DNA of 64,000 nt from Mycolicibacterium sp. TUM20985 (GTDB lineage: Bacteria; Actinomycetota; Actinomycetes; Mycobacteriales; Mycobacteriaceae), in assembly GCF_030295745.1 (NCBI RefSeq), contig NZ_AP027291.1, forward strand, positions 3,782,001-3,846,000, read 5' to 3'. Shown one piece after another: positions 1 through 8,388 of this stretch (positions are counted from its first letter, which is position 1; the number at the start of each line of letters is the position of its first letter). Under the pieces are notes generated by a model that saw nothing but the letters and a program-made list of their open reading frames with translations, was not told the origin of the DNA and ran no database searches. Both the position numbers and the translations under genes were made by a program.

Positions 1-141
1 GCGGTGGCCGAACGCCACTGCGCCGTTCGCCCATGCGCCGCCGCCGTCGGGACCGCGCGGGACCATGCAGTTCGTCATCGCGCCGACGGCCCCGAGATCA
101 GCGGGGCGTCCTCGAGCGATTTCGCCGGCAATGCCGCACAT
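1..141 (-). CDS. Asparagine synthase-like glutamine amidotransferase, N-terminal fragment
   Basis: Only the first 47 codons are in the window; the gene continues off the left edge. Read on the minus strand the protein begins MCGIAGEIARG and contains RGPDGGG and FGHR, the hallmarks of class II (Ntn) glutamine amidotransferases of the AsnB family. Cys2 becomes the N-terminal nucleophile after Met removal, which fixes the start. The MCGIAGEI opening with a short spacer before RGPDG most resembles N-acetylglutaminylglutamine amidotransferase, an enzyme of osmolyte (NAGGN) synthesis in environmental mycobacteria. That subfamily call is an inference from 47 residues; ordinary asparagine synthase is the alternative. 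It is divergent from the carboxypeptidase gene at 290. Confidence 0.8.
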   Translation of the reverse strand, partial: MCGIAGEIARGRPADLGAVGAMTNCMVPRGPDGGGAWANGAVAFGHR

Positions 142-289
142 GGTGATCGACTCCCTCGGTGGTGTCAGCGTTGGCGTGGCCGTGGCCAGGGCACGACGTT
201 GTGAGCCTGGCGCCGGGTAGCCCCTTTCCGGGCGAGCCAAACCCCGGGGGTGGCCCGGGCCACCCGCCGGATGGGTAGGCTCACCCTCC

Positions 290-1162
290 ATGGTCAGGCT
301 CGTCGGCGCCATCGCCGTGTCCCTCGTGGCGCTCCTGGTGGGTTCACCGGCCGGGTGGGCGGACTCCGGCGTCCGCCAGGTCGGCACCGCAGCGATTCCG
401 AATGGGCCCGCGCCCGCGTGGATCGTCGCCGACCTGGATACCGGCCAGATTCTTGCTGGCCGCGATGAGTACGTCACCCATCCGCCCGCCAGCACGATCA
501 AGGTCCTCCTCGCGCTGGTGGTCCTCGACGAGTTGCCGCTGGACGCCACCGTCGTGGCCGACGAGGCGGACGCCAAGACGGAGTGCAACTGCGCTGGGGT
601 CGAGGCGGGCCGTACCTATACGACGCAGGAACTCCTCGATGGGCTGCTGCTGGTGTCGGGCAACGACGCGGCCAACACCCTGGCTCACATGCTCGGCGGC
701 ACTGACATCGCGGTCGCCAAGATGAACGTCAAGGCCGCCGCGCTGGGGGCTACCGGTACGCGGGCCGGGTCGCCGTCGGGGCTGAACGGGCCCGGTATCG
801 ACGGTTACACCACACCGCACGACCTCGCCGTCATCTTCCGCGCCGCGCTGGCCAACCCCGTGTTCTCGGCCATCACGTCATCCCCCACCGCGCCGTTCCC
901 CGGCGAGGCAGGGCCGGTGACGTTGATCAATCAGGACGAGATGCTGATGCGCTATCCGGGCATGCTCGGCGGCAAGACCGGCTTCACCGACCCGGCCCGC
1001 AAGACCTTCGTCGGAGCCGCGCAGCGTGACGGTCGACGGCTGGTGGTCGCCATGATGTACGGCCTGGTCGTCGAGGGTGGACCTACCTATTGGGACCAGG
1101 CCACCGGCCTTCTGGACTGGGGTTTCGCGCAGGACCGCGCAATGGGGATCGCCGCGCTGTAG
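290..1162 (+). CDS. Secreted D-alanyl-D-alanine carboxypeptidase (penicillin-binding protein), copy 1
   Basis: The 290-residue protein is a serine DD-peptidase of the S11/PBP5 family that trims the terminal D-Ala from peptidoglycan stem peptides outside the membrane. All three active-site motifs are visible: STIK (Ser68, Lys71), SGN (residues 123-125) and KTG (229-231). The first ~25 residues form a hydrophobic export signal ending near AGWADS. There is no long C-terminal membrane anchor, so it is probably secreted or loosely attached. It resembles M. tuberculosis Rv2911 (dacB2). A close paralogue follows 75 bp downstream on the same strand, so this looks like a tandem duplication, possibly co-transcribed. 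Confidence 0.9.
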   Translation: MVRLVGAIAVSLVALLVGSPAGWADSGVRQVGTAAIPNGPAPAWIVADLDTGQILAGRDEYVTHPPASTIKVLLALVVLDELPLDATVVADEADAKTECNCAGVEAGRTYTTQELLDGLLLVSGNDAANTLAHMLGGTDIAVAKMNVKAAALGATGTRAGSPSGLNGPGIDGYTTPHDLAVIFRAALANPVFSAITSSPTAPFPGEAGPVTLINQDEMLMRYPGMLGGKTGFTDPARKTFVGAAQRDGRRLVVAMMYGLVVEGGPTYWDQATGLLDWGFAQDRAMGIAAL

Positions 1163-1237
1163 CGCACCCGGACTTCCGACACCAGATGGAGACCTGATCG
1201 CGCGCTGGCCGAGTCACGAGCTCCCTACGCTCGCGTC

Positions 1238-2080
1238 GTGCGAAGACCCATCGCGGCGCTGACGTTCCCTGCGCTCGCCCTCGTCACGACCCTGATCCTC
1301 GCCATCGCGCCGGCGGCTGTGGCCCAGCCGGGAGGCGAACCCGTGGGTACGGTCGCCGCCCCACCGGATGGCCCGGCCGCAGCGTGGCTGGTCGCCGACC
1401 TCGACAGCGGCCGGGTGGTCGGCAGCCGCGACCCCACGACGGCGCGCGCGCCGGCTAGCACCATCAAGCCACTGTTGGCGATGGTCGTGCTCGACCACCT
1501 CAACCCGAATTCGTTCGCGAGGGCCAACCAGAGCCACACCAGGGTCGAGTGTTCGTGCGTTGGGCTGGTGCCCGGTCAGGTCTACACCACCACCCAGCTG
1601 CTCTCGGGGCTGCTGATGGTGTCGGGGAACGACGCCGCGAACATGCTCGCCGACATGCTTGGTGGCCAGCGGGCGGCGGTGGCCGCGATGAACGCAAAGG
1701 CGCAGTCGCTCGGCGCGCGCAGCACCCGCGCGAACTCCCCCTCCGGGCTCGACGGGCCCGGCTGGGAAACCGTCACCACCCCGTACGATCTCGCGCTGAT
1801 CTATCGCGAGGCACTGAAGTATCCGCTGATCGCGCAGATCTTCCAGTCTCCGACGGCGCAATTCCCGGGCAAGACCCTCCAGGCGCAGAACGAGCTGCTC
1901 GAGCGCTACCCCGGCGACTTCGCGGGCAAGACCGGATACACCGACCTCGCACGTAAGACGATGGTCACTGCCGCACAGCGCAATGGGCGGCGGCTGCTGG
2001 TGGTGTTGATGTACGGCAGCGGCGATCTCTACGGGCAGGCGATCAACTTGTTCGACTGGGGTTTCGGCCAGCCGGCCTAG
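1238..2080 (+). CDS. Secreted D-alanyl-D-alanine carboxypeptidase, copy 2
   Basis: A 280-residue paralogue of the preceding gene with the same architecture: a signal peptide ending near AVAQ (residue 30), STIK (Ser74, Lys77), SGN (129-131) and KTG (231-233). A two-cysteine VECSCVG segment matches TECNCAG in copy 1 and could form a short disulfide loop. The start is GTG at 1238, just before a basic MRRP and a hydrophobic stretch, as expected for an exported protein. It should hydrolyse D-Ala-D-Ala ends of peptidoglycan at the cell envelope. The two copies differ enough to suggest an old duplication and possibly different substrates or expression. Confidence 0.9.
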   Translation: MRRPIAALTFPALALVTTLILAIAPAAVAQPGGEPVGTVAAPPDGPAAAWLVADLDSGRVVGSRDPTTARAPASTIKPLLAMVVLDHLNPNSFARANQSHTRVECSCVGLVPGQVYTTTQLLSGLLMVSGNDAANMLADMLGGQRAAVAAMNAKAQSLGARSTRANSPSGLDGPGWETVTTPYDLALIYREALKYPLIAQIFQSPTAQFPGKTLQAQNELLERYPGDFAGKTGYTDLARKTMVTAAQRNGRRLLVVLMYGSGDLYGQAINLFDWGFGQPA

Positions 2081-2118
2081 GTTCCGCCCCGCCCGCTCCC
2101 CTCTCGCATGGGAGGGCA

Positions 2119-2172
2119 CTAGCGGCCACGCAACATGACCACCCTCGGATTGCCGATCACCCCGGCGGTCGC
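2119..2172 (-). pseudogene. Relic of an amidohydrolase 3' end
   Basis: On the minus strand this short stretch reads ATAGVIGNPRVVMLRGR followed by a stop. It closely matches the C-terminus of the intact amidohydrolase at 7319-8386 (GGAGVVGHPSLVMLRGRVF). At the DNA level, 2122-2172 agrees with 7328-7378 at 44 of 51 positions by eye. No upstream part of the gene is recognisable beyond about 25 codons. The rest of the gap between the carboxypeptidase and the PGRS gene (2081-2441) shows no other gene. It is best read as the leftover tail of a duplicated or disrupted amidohydrolase. Confidence 0.7.
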
Positions 2173-2441
2173 GCACGAGCTCACTACTGGTCCGACCTCC
2201 GACGGGGTGCGTCTTTGCTGCAATGTGGCGATCCACTACTGCATTCAGACGTGAACTGGAGACGCACGTACTGCAAATTCACGGCACATGGCTGAAATTC
2301 GCGCTGTTAACACGAAGGTCCACATAAAACGCAGCCTCTTCAGATAGATTCGCCACGACACCTGTCATTTCAGCAAAGACGACGCCCTGATGCGTTGGTC
2401 ATGCTGCGCCTCGGCAACCAACTCGAATCAAGGGGAATCCC

Positions 2442-5400
2442 ATGGCTGGGAAGCATCGCAGCGGCACACCGAGGACGCACCGGCGCGACGGTGGTGACCA
2501 TCGCGTCTTGCCGGTGTCGAACTGGCTGGGTGCTGGAGCGGTCACACTGGGATTGGGTGCGGCCCTCATCGCCAGCGCAGGACTGGCGCAGGCCGAACCG
2601 ACGGGCTCGGACGGCGGGTCATCCTCGGCGTCGAAGACGAACGCAGGAAGCACCGGTACGTCCGACGGTTCGGAAGCATCGTCCTCCAACGATCACGGCG
2701 CCACGACCACATCCGGTTCGGCGAACGGTGCGAGCGACACGGCCGACGGCGAGGGCGGCACTTCGTCTACGCCGTCCACCCCGCCATCGGGCACTTCGGG
2801 TTCCACTACGTCCACCCCCACCTCTCCCGGACAGCGTCCCCGATCGAGTCACACGGCTGGTGAGGACGGTGCCGCGCAACATGACGCGGTCGCCTCGAGC
2901 ACCCGGCCAATCACCAGCGTCAGCAGCGTCTCGAACCAAGGATCATCGGCTTCTGCCTCGGCGCCGTCGCCCGACCCACAGCCTTCGACCAGTGGCGTCT
3001 CGGATTCACCCAGCCAAACGATCATCAAGCCGAACGTGCAGTCGTTCGCTCGTACGACCGCTGCACCGGTGACCAAGATCGCCCCGATGGCCGTTGCACC
3101 CGCGCCTCCAGCGGCTCTGCCGGATCTCGGCGCCCTGCTCGGGAGCGCCTTCGCGTTGTTCATCAGCAACGGCACCGCGGCCAATCCCAACGCGGGACTG
3201 CTCTTCGGCGCCGGCTTCAGTTATACCGATGCCACCTGCGCGAGCGGCGTGGCATGCGCTGGCGGCAACGGCGGTCTTCTGTTTGGTATCGGCGGCAGCG
3301 GCTTCCGAGGCGGCAACGGCGGCTCCGTCTTGGTGGCCGGTAACGGCGGCGCAGGCGGCGCCGGGGTGGCCGGCATCAACCAGGGTGCAGGCGGACGCGG
3401 CGGCAACGCCGGCCTGCTGCTCGGAACCGGTGCGGCCGGCGGGGCCGGCGCGGCGGGAACCCCGGGCACCGACGGCATCAACGGTGTCGCCCCCGGTGAA
3501 TCGGGCACCAGCGGTACTGCCGCCGTCACGGGCGGGGCCGGCGGTGACGGTGGCAACGGTGGCCTGCTGTTCGGTAACGGCGGCGCCGGCGGCGCCGGTG
3601 GTGTCGGCGCCCTCGGCGGGCTGGGCGGCAACGGTGTCGACGGAGCAGCAGCCACCACCCCGGGCGGCGCCGGGCAGGTCGGCGGCAACGGCGGCGACGG
3701 CGGAGCCGCGAGTCAAGGCGGGGCCGGCGGCGCCGGTGGCAGTGGGTCACTGCTGATCGGCAACGCCGGCGCCGATGGCCGCGGCGGCGACGCCGGAACC
3801 GGAGGCAACGCGGGGTCGGCCGGGTCCGGCGGAGCCGGGGCAGCTGGCGACGGCACCACACCTGACGGCGGAGCAGGCGGCGCGGGCGGGAACACCGGTA
3901 CCGCCGGTGCCGCCGCGGTCGGTGGAGTCGGCGGTGGACGCAGCACCACCACGCTGGCAGGCAACGTCGGTTTGGCGGGAACGCCAGTCACCGGCGGGGG
4001 CAACGGAGGGAACGGCGGCAACGGTTATAGCCCGGTTACGCCTGCGATCGTCGTCGGGAACGGGGGCCGCGGCGGCAACGGTGGCAACAGGGGCAACGGT
4101 GGAGACGGCGGCGCTGGCGGTACCGGGCTCACCGGTTCCAACGGCGACAACAGCACTTCCGCGACCCTCCCCGGCGGCGCCGGCATCGCCGGTGGAGTAG
4201 GCGGCACTGGCGGCGCCGGCGGCCTCGGGGGATCCATCTCCGGCGAGGGCGGCGACGGCGGCGTTGGCGGTCAGGGTGGTCGTGGCGGCAACGCCGGTCG
4301 CGGCTTCGACGGCGCCGACGGAATCTTCGGCACTTCACCCGATGGGGTGGACGGCACGGACGGCGGTGACGGCGGCACCGGCGGGACCGGCGGCATCGGC
4401 GGCGCAGGGGGCGGCATCGCCGCCGGTGGTTCAGGCCAGTCAGGCCGCAACGGGAACGGCGGCACGGGCGGGGCGGGCGGTAACGCCGGCGCACCCGGTG
4501 ACGGCGGCGACGGAGCCTTCGGCTTCTTCACCTTCGCGAGTGGTGCCGGCGGCGACGGCGGCAATCCCGGAGAGGTCGGCGCGGGCGGCCTGGGCGGCCT
4601 AGCAGGCGACGGCGGCCTCCTCGGCAGCGGCAACGCGGGCGGCATGGGCGCGGCCGGTGCCGCGGTGACCAGCGGGGGCAACGGAGGCAACGGCGGCAGG
4701 GGCCCTGACGCAATCTTGCCTACTGACGACGGTGGCGTTGGCGGGGCCGGCGGCAACGGCGGGTCGGTCGGCAACGGCGGCATCGGTGGGGCAGGCGGCA
4801 ACGGCGTCGCGGGCACCGCGGGTGGTCGTGGCGGCGACGCCAACGGCCCCGGCGGCGCAGGCGGTTTCGGCACGTTTGGTACAGACGGCGGCAACGGTGG
4901 AGCCGGCGGGTCCGGCGGATCGACGTCGGGCAACGGCGGCAGCGGTGGCGCAGGCGGCAACGGGGCCAGCGGAGGCAACGGTGGCGGTGGCGGCAACGGC
5001 GAGTCGGGCGGTTTCCTCGAGTCCGGCGAGCGCGGAGGCAGGGGTGGCGAGGGCGGCTTCGCAGGCAGCGGCGGCAGCGGCGGCGCCGGCGGCGCGGCCC
5101 TGGGCTCGGGCAACGGCGGAGCCGGCGGCGTCGGCGGGTTCGGCGGAGTCGGAGCGAGCGGCGGGAACGGCGGCTTCGGCGGCCAGAACGGAAGTCAGCC
5201 CTTCGTCGATGGCAATCCCACCGGCGACAACCGTGCCGGCGGCGGCGGCGCCGGTGGGTACGGCGGCGGCGGAGGATTCGGCGGGAACGGTGGTGCCGGC
5301 GGCGCGGCCCTGGGCAACGGCAACGGCGGCGTCGGCGGCAACGCCGGGGCGGCGGGCGCCGGTGGAAAGGGTGGCAACGGTGAGCTCGGCGGTAGCGACT

Positions 5401-6296
5401 CGGGTGTCTACGGCACCAGCGCCGGCTCGGGAGGCGCAGCCGCCCGCGGCGGCAGCGCCGGCTTGGCCGGTCGCGGCGGCTCGGGCGGCGCGGCTCTTGG
5501 AAACGGCACCGGCGGAGCGGGTGGCGCCGGCGGAGCCGGTGCCAACGGTGGTGCCGGCGGGTTCGGCGGTAGCGGCGGCGTCAGCAACGAGTTCGCCGGC
5601 TTCGGCAACGACGGTGGAGACGGTGGTTACGCCTCGGGCGGTGGCGACGGCGGTGCCGGAGGCGTTGCGTCGGGATCCGGTAGCGGCGGCGCCGGCGGAG
5701 CAGGAGGCGTCGGCGGTATCGGCGGTAACGGCGGCGGCGGCGGGTTCGGCGGCCAGCTCAAGGATCCCGGACCCCTCCGAGCCGGTGGCGGCGGAGATGG
5801 CGGCAGCGGCGGCCGCGGGGGCAGCGGCGGATTCGGTGGCGCCGGCGGCAACTCCGTTTCCGGTCCGGCCGGCGCGGGTGGCACCGGCGGGAACGCCAAC
5901 GTCGGCGGCGCGGCCGGCACGGGCGGCAACGGTGGCACCGGTGGTTACGGCGGTGCGTTCGGAACGTCGGCGGGCTTCGGTGGCAGCGGCGGAGCCGGAG
6001 GTAACGGCGGGTCCGGCGGGTCCGGCGGGTGGGGTGGGTACGGCGGAAACTCGTTGTCCGGCCCCGGTGGTGACGGCGGCAACGGCGGCAACGGGGCGAA
6101 GGGCGGCAACCTGGGTGCCGGAGGGCCCGGTGGCTACGGCAACAAATTCCTGGGCCAGCCTTCTGGAAACGGACCGGCGGGCGCGGTGGGCACCGTGGGC
6201 GCCGTCGGTGGTGCGGGCCTCGGCCGGCTCGGTGGCGGCGGCACGCCTCCCGGTGATCCCGGCACCAACGGCGTGGCGGGATCCAACGGCCCCTAG
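2442..6296 (+). CDS. Secreted PGRS-type glycine-rich repeat protein
   Basis: A 1284-residue protein in three parts. Residues 1-~50 are a basic leader and a hydrophobic helix ending in GLAQAEP, a likely Sec signal peptide. Residues ~50-230 are Ser/Thr/Pro-rich. The remainder is built from GGxGGxGG and NGGLLFG repeats typical of PGRS domains. It carries no PE domain, so it is not a PE_PGRS protein in the strict sense; the export signal replaces it. Before the repeats lies a segment containing LPDLGALLGSAFALFISNG that may be a membrane- or envelope-associating helix. The start ATG follows an AGGGGA ribosome-binding site. The function is unknown; a cell-surface role is inferred from related repeats. 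Confidence 0.85.
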   Translation: MAGKHRSGTPRTHRRDGGDHRVLPVSNWLGAGAVTLGLGAALIASAGLAQAEPTGSDGGSSSASKTNAGSTGTSDGSEASSSNDHGATTTSGSANGASDTADGEGGTSSTPSTPPSGTSGSTTSTPTSPGQRPRSSHTAGEDGAAQHDAVASSTRPITSVSSVSNQGSSASASAPSPDPQPSTSGVSDSPSQTIIKPNVQSFARTTAAPVTKIAPMAVAPAPPAALPDLGALLGSAFALFISNGTAANPNAGLLFGAGFSYTDATCASGVACAGGNGGLLFGIGGSGFRGGNGGSVLVAGNGGAGGAGVAGINQGAGGRGGNAGLLLGTGAAGGAGAAGTPGTDGINGVAPGESGTSGTAAVTGGAGGDGGNGGLLFGNGGAGGAGGVGALGGLGGNGVDGAAATTPGGAGQVGGNGGDGGAASQGGAGGAGGSGSLLIGNAGADGRGGDAGTGGNAGSAGSGGAGAAGDGTTPDGGAGGAGGNTGTAGAAAVGGVGGGRSTTTLAGNVGLAGTPVTGGGNGGNGGNGYSPVTPAIVVGNGGRGGNGGNRGNGGDGGAGGTGLTGSNGDNSTSATLPGGAGIAGGVGGTGGAGGLGGSISGEGGDGGVGGQGGRGGNAGRGFDGADGIFGTSPDGVDGTDGGDGGTGGTGGIGGAGGGIAAGGSGQSGRNGNGGTGGAGGNAGAPGDGGDGAFGFFTFASGAGGDGGNPGEVGAGGLGGLAGDGGLLGSGNAGGMGAAGAAVTSGGNGGNGGRGPDAILPTDDGGVGGAGGNGGSVGNGGIGGAGGNGVAGTAGGRGGDANGPGGAGGFGTFGTDGGNGGAGGSGGSTSGNGGSGGAGGNGASGGNGGGGGNGESGGFLESGERGGRGGEGGFAGSGGSGGAGGAALGSGNGGAGGVGGFGGVGASGGNGGFGGQNGSQPFVDGNPTGDNRAGGGGAGGYGGGGGFGGNGGAGGAALGNGNGGVGGNAGAAGAGGKGGNGELGGSDSGVYGTSAGSGGAAARGGSAGLAGRGGSGGAALGNGTGGAGGAGGAGANGGAGGFGGSGGVSNEFAGFGNDGGDGGYASGGGDGGAGGVASGSGSGGAGGAGGVGGIGGNGGGGGFGGQLKDPGPLRAGGGGDGGSGGRGGSGGFGGAGGNSVSGPAGAGGTGGNANVGGAAGTGGNGGTGGYGGAFGTSAGFGGSGGAGGNGGSGGSGGWGGYGGNSLSGPGGDGGNGGNGAKGGNLGAGGPGGYGNKFLGQPSGNGPAGAVGTVGAVGGAGLGRLGGGGTPPGDPGTNGVAGSNGP

Positions 6297-6304
6297 CGGT
6301 TCCG

Positions 6305-6343
6305 AGCCGTGCCGCCATCGATCACGTCGGTGGCGGCACGGCT
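6305..6343. terminator. Stem-loop between convergent genes
   Basis: A perfect 13-bp inverted repeat (arms 6305-6317 and 6331-6343, 13-nt loop) lies 9 bp after the PGRS stop and 13 bp beyond the end of the convergent sulfotransferase gene. It has no U-tract, as is usual for mycobacterial terminators, and could serve both directions. Confidence 0.6.
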
Positions 6344-6355
6344 ACCGGTTGGGAC

Positions 6356-7165
6356 TCACACGATTCGGAGACCCTCGGGCATCCTCTGCCGGTCGCGCCA
6401 GAAGGCGTCGTTGGCGAAGCGCTCGAACAGGTCCGGCGGCAGCAACGTCGCACGCGTGGACGCCGTGACGCGCTTGCCGACAGTGTGCAGTCCCGGCGTG
6501 CCCGCGCGCCTGTCGAAATCGGTGACGTCGTACTCCACGTGGTCGAAGTCGTGCTCGAACGGCGCCTCGTCGAGGAAGTCGTAGATCGCGCTCATCGTCG
6601 CGGCTGGATCGGTGGTCAGGGTCTCGTACTGCACGAGGAGCAGCCGATCCCGCTGCGCGCCGTAGCAGGCCTGCTTGAGAGCGTCGTAGGGCCCGCCTAC
6701 CATTCCATCTTGTCCCGCAACGACATTGGCACGGGTGTAGACGGTGCCCCCCGCGCTGTAGTTGAAGATGGAGGACGGGCTGAAGACGTTGCGTTGGATC
6801 AGTCGTTCGATGCTGTCGATCACCCACGGCAGATCGCGCACGCAGGCGATCACCTTGGCATCCGGGAAGAGGTGCGCGATCGCAGGCATCCACGCACACC
6901 ACCCGCGATTGGTGTCGAAGATGACCTCGGCGTCCGTCTCGGCGTAGAAACTGTCGAACAACCCCCGGAGGATGCGCTCGCGCTTGGCGTCGTCGATGAA
7001 CACCGAGTACTCGTGACCCGCGCTCATCTGGCCGAGCAACGCGCCGAAGAGGCCGGCCAACGGACCCGACATCCCAGCCTCGAAGCGTGGGTTCTGCCGG
7101 AGCAGCGCAGCCAACAGCGTTGAACCCGAGCGAGGTAGGCCCGAGATGAAGTGCTGAGTTGCCAT
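6356..7165 (-). CDS. Sulfotransferase family protein
   Basis: A 269-residue protein with the 5'-phosphosulfate-binding loop of PAPS-dependent sulfotransferases near the N-terminus (GLPRSGSTLL, residues ~9-18). A second cofactor-contacting region is likely around KVIACVRDLPWVIDSIERL. No signal peptide is visible, so it is probably cytosolic. It would transfer sulfate from PAPS to an unknown acceptor; mycobacterial relatives act on trehalose and glycolipids, but nothing here identifies the substrate. The start ATG has a GAGGAG site 5-6 bases upstream. It sits between the PGRS gene and the amidohydrolase, inside the block that separates the amidohydrolase from its relic tail. Confidence 0.85.
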   Translation of the reverse strand: MATQHFISGLPRSGSTLLAALLRQNPRFEAGMSGPLAGLFGALLGQMSAGHEYSVFIDDAKRERILRGLFDSFYAETDAEVIFDTNRGWCAWMPAIAHLFPDAKVIACVRDLPWVIDSIERLIQRNVFSPSSIFNYSAGGTVYTRANVVAGQDGMVGGPYDALKQACYGAQRDRLLLVQYETLTTDPAATMSAIYDFLDEAPFEHDFDHVEYDVTDFDRRAGTPGLHTVGKRVTASTRATLLPPDLFERFANDAFWRDRQRMPEGLRIV

Positions 7166-7250
7166 GGGCGCTCCTCGTTTGGGGTTGCCCGGGGGGCACC
7201 GGGGTCATACGTTAGCCGAGCTGGTTGGCGTCTCCCCCTCTCTTGCGACC

Positions 7251-7297
7251 AGACGCAAAGTGCACGACACGCCGGGTGTGAGCGCACCTTTGCGTCT
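7251..7297. terminator. Imperfect stem-loop downstream of the amidohydrolase
   Basis: The arms 7251-7263 and 7284-7297 are inverted repeats apart from one extra base on the right. The structure follows the stop of the minus-strand amidohydrolase (7319) and precedes the sulfotransferase start. A Rho-independent-like terminator is the simplest reading. Confidence 0.45.
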
Positions 7298-7318
7298 GCT
7301 CGGCGGGGGGAAGTGGGG

Positions 7319-8386
7319 CTAGAAGACGCGGCCGCGCAACATGACCAGACTCGGATGGCCGACCACCCCGGCGCCGCCACGCGGATCCTCGGCGTAGCAG
7401 ACCAGATCGGCCGAGGCCCCGTGCTCCAGCGCCGGTCTGCCCAGCCATGCCCTGGCGTCCCAGCACGCCGCGCCGAGCGCCGCCGTCGGACTCATGCCAA
7501 CGGTCTTGAGCGCCTCGACCTCGTCGGCGATCCGGCCGTGGGCGATCATGCCGCCCGCGTCGGTCCCGGCATAGATGGGCACACCCGCGTCGTGGGCGGC
7601 GCCGACCCGCTGCGCGCAGGAGGCGTAGAGGTCCCGCATGTGCGTGGCATAGGTCGGATACTTGGCCGCCGCGTCGGCAATGCCGGGAAAGTTCTCGATG
7701 TTGATCAGCGTCGGCACCAGCGCGGTGCCGTGCTCGAGCATCATCTCGATGACGTCGTCGGTGATCCCGGTGCCGTGCTCGATGCAATCGATGCCCGCCT
7801 TGATCAGACCGGGCAAGGCGTCCTCGCCGAACACGTGGGCGGTCACCCGGGCGCCTTCGACGTGCGCCGCCGCGATGGCGTCGACCAGGACGGCGTCGGA
7901 CCACAGCGGAGTGAGATCGCCGACGCCCCTGTCGATCCAGTCCCCCACCAGCTTCACCCAGCCGTCACCCCGACGGGCCTGCTCAGCGACCGCGAGGGGC
8001 AGTTGCGACTCGTCCTCGATGTCGATCGGTACGCGCGGGAGGTAGCGCCTCGGCCGCGCCAAGTGGCGGCCGGCGCGGATGATGCGGGGCAAATCCTCCC
8101 GGTCGTCGAGGCTGCGTGTGTCGACGGGCGAACCGGCATCGCGCAACAGCAGGGCGCCGGCCTCCCGTTCGGTCTCGGCCTGCGTGACGGCCACGTCGAA
8201 CTCAGTCGGTCCGTCCCGCCCGAGGCCGACGTGGCAATGCGCGTCGACCAGCCCTGGGATGATCCAACCGCCGTCGAAGACGTTGTCCGCGTTGGCGATC
8301 GGCTCGGCGCTGAGCACACCGTGGGCGATCCACCACTCGACCGGCTCGCCATCGGGCAGGCCGCGTCCCCGAACGTGCAGACGCAC
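7319..8386 (-). CDS. Metal-dependent amidohydrolase family protein
   Basis: A 355-residue member of the amidohydrolase (TIM-barrel) superfamily, matching M. tuberculosis Rv2915c in position. VDAHCH (His50, His52) supplies the first metal ligands. GWVKLVGDW is probably the bridging lysine strand, AHVFGE and EHGTG carry further histidines, and YAGTDAGG holds the catalytic Asp. The family hydrolyses C-N or C-O bonds in cyclic or amide substrates; the substrate here is not evident. The GTG start lies 2 bp after the ffh stop, so the two genes are probably co-transcribed with ffh upstream. Its C-terminal codons are partly duplicated as a relic at 2119-2172. Confidence 0.85.
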   Translation of the reverse strand: MRLHVRGRGLPDGEPVEWWIAHGVLSAEPIANADNVFDGGWIIPGLVDAHCHVGLGRDGPTEFDVAVTQAETEREAGALLLRDAGSPVDTRSLDDREDLPRIIRAGRHLARPRRYLPRVPIDIEDESQLPLAVAEQARRGDGWVKLVGDWIDRGVGDLTPLWSDAVLVDAIAAAHVEGARVTAHVFGEDALPGLIKAGIDCIEHGTGITDDVIEMMLEHGTALVPTLINIENFPGIADAAAKYPTYATHMRDLYASCAQRVGAAHDAGVPIYAGTDAGGMIAHGRIADEVEALKTVGMSPTAALGAACWDARAWLGRPALEHGASADLVCYAEDPRGGAGVVGHPSLVMLRGRVF

Positions 8387-8388
8387 GT

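Noticed and set aside
4..204. Plus-strand 66-codon open frame at the left edge
   Set aside because: It has no recognisable features and is antisense to the clear amidotransferase N-terminus on the minus strand.
3250..6290. Satellite or CRISPR-like repeats
   Set aside because: The periodicity is codon-based (GGN-GGN) and belongs to the PGRS coding sequence.
4271..6468. Long open frames opposite to or shifted within the PGRS gene (for example 4271-5113 minus and 4732-6468 plus)
   Set aside because: They encode Pro/Ala/Arg-rich low-complexity sequence that follows mechanically from GGC/GGN repeats in the real frame.
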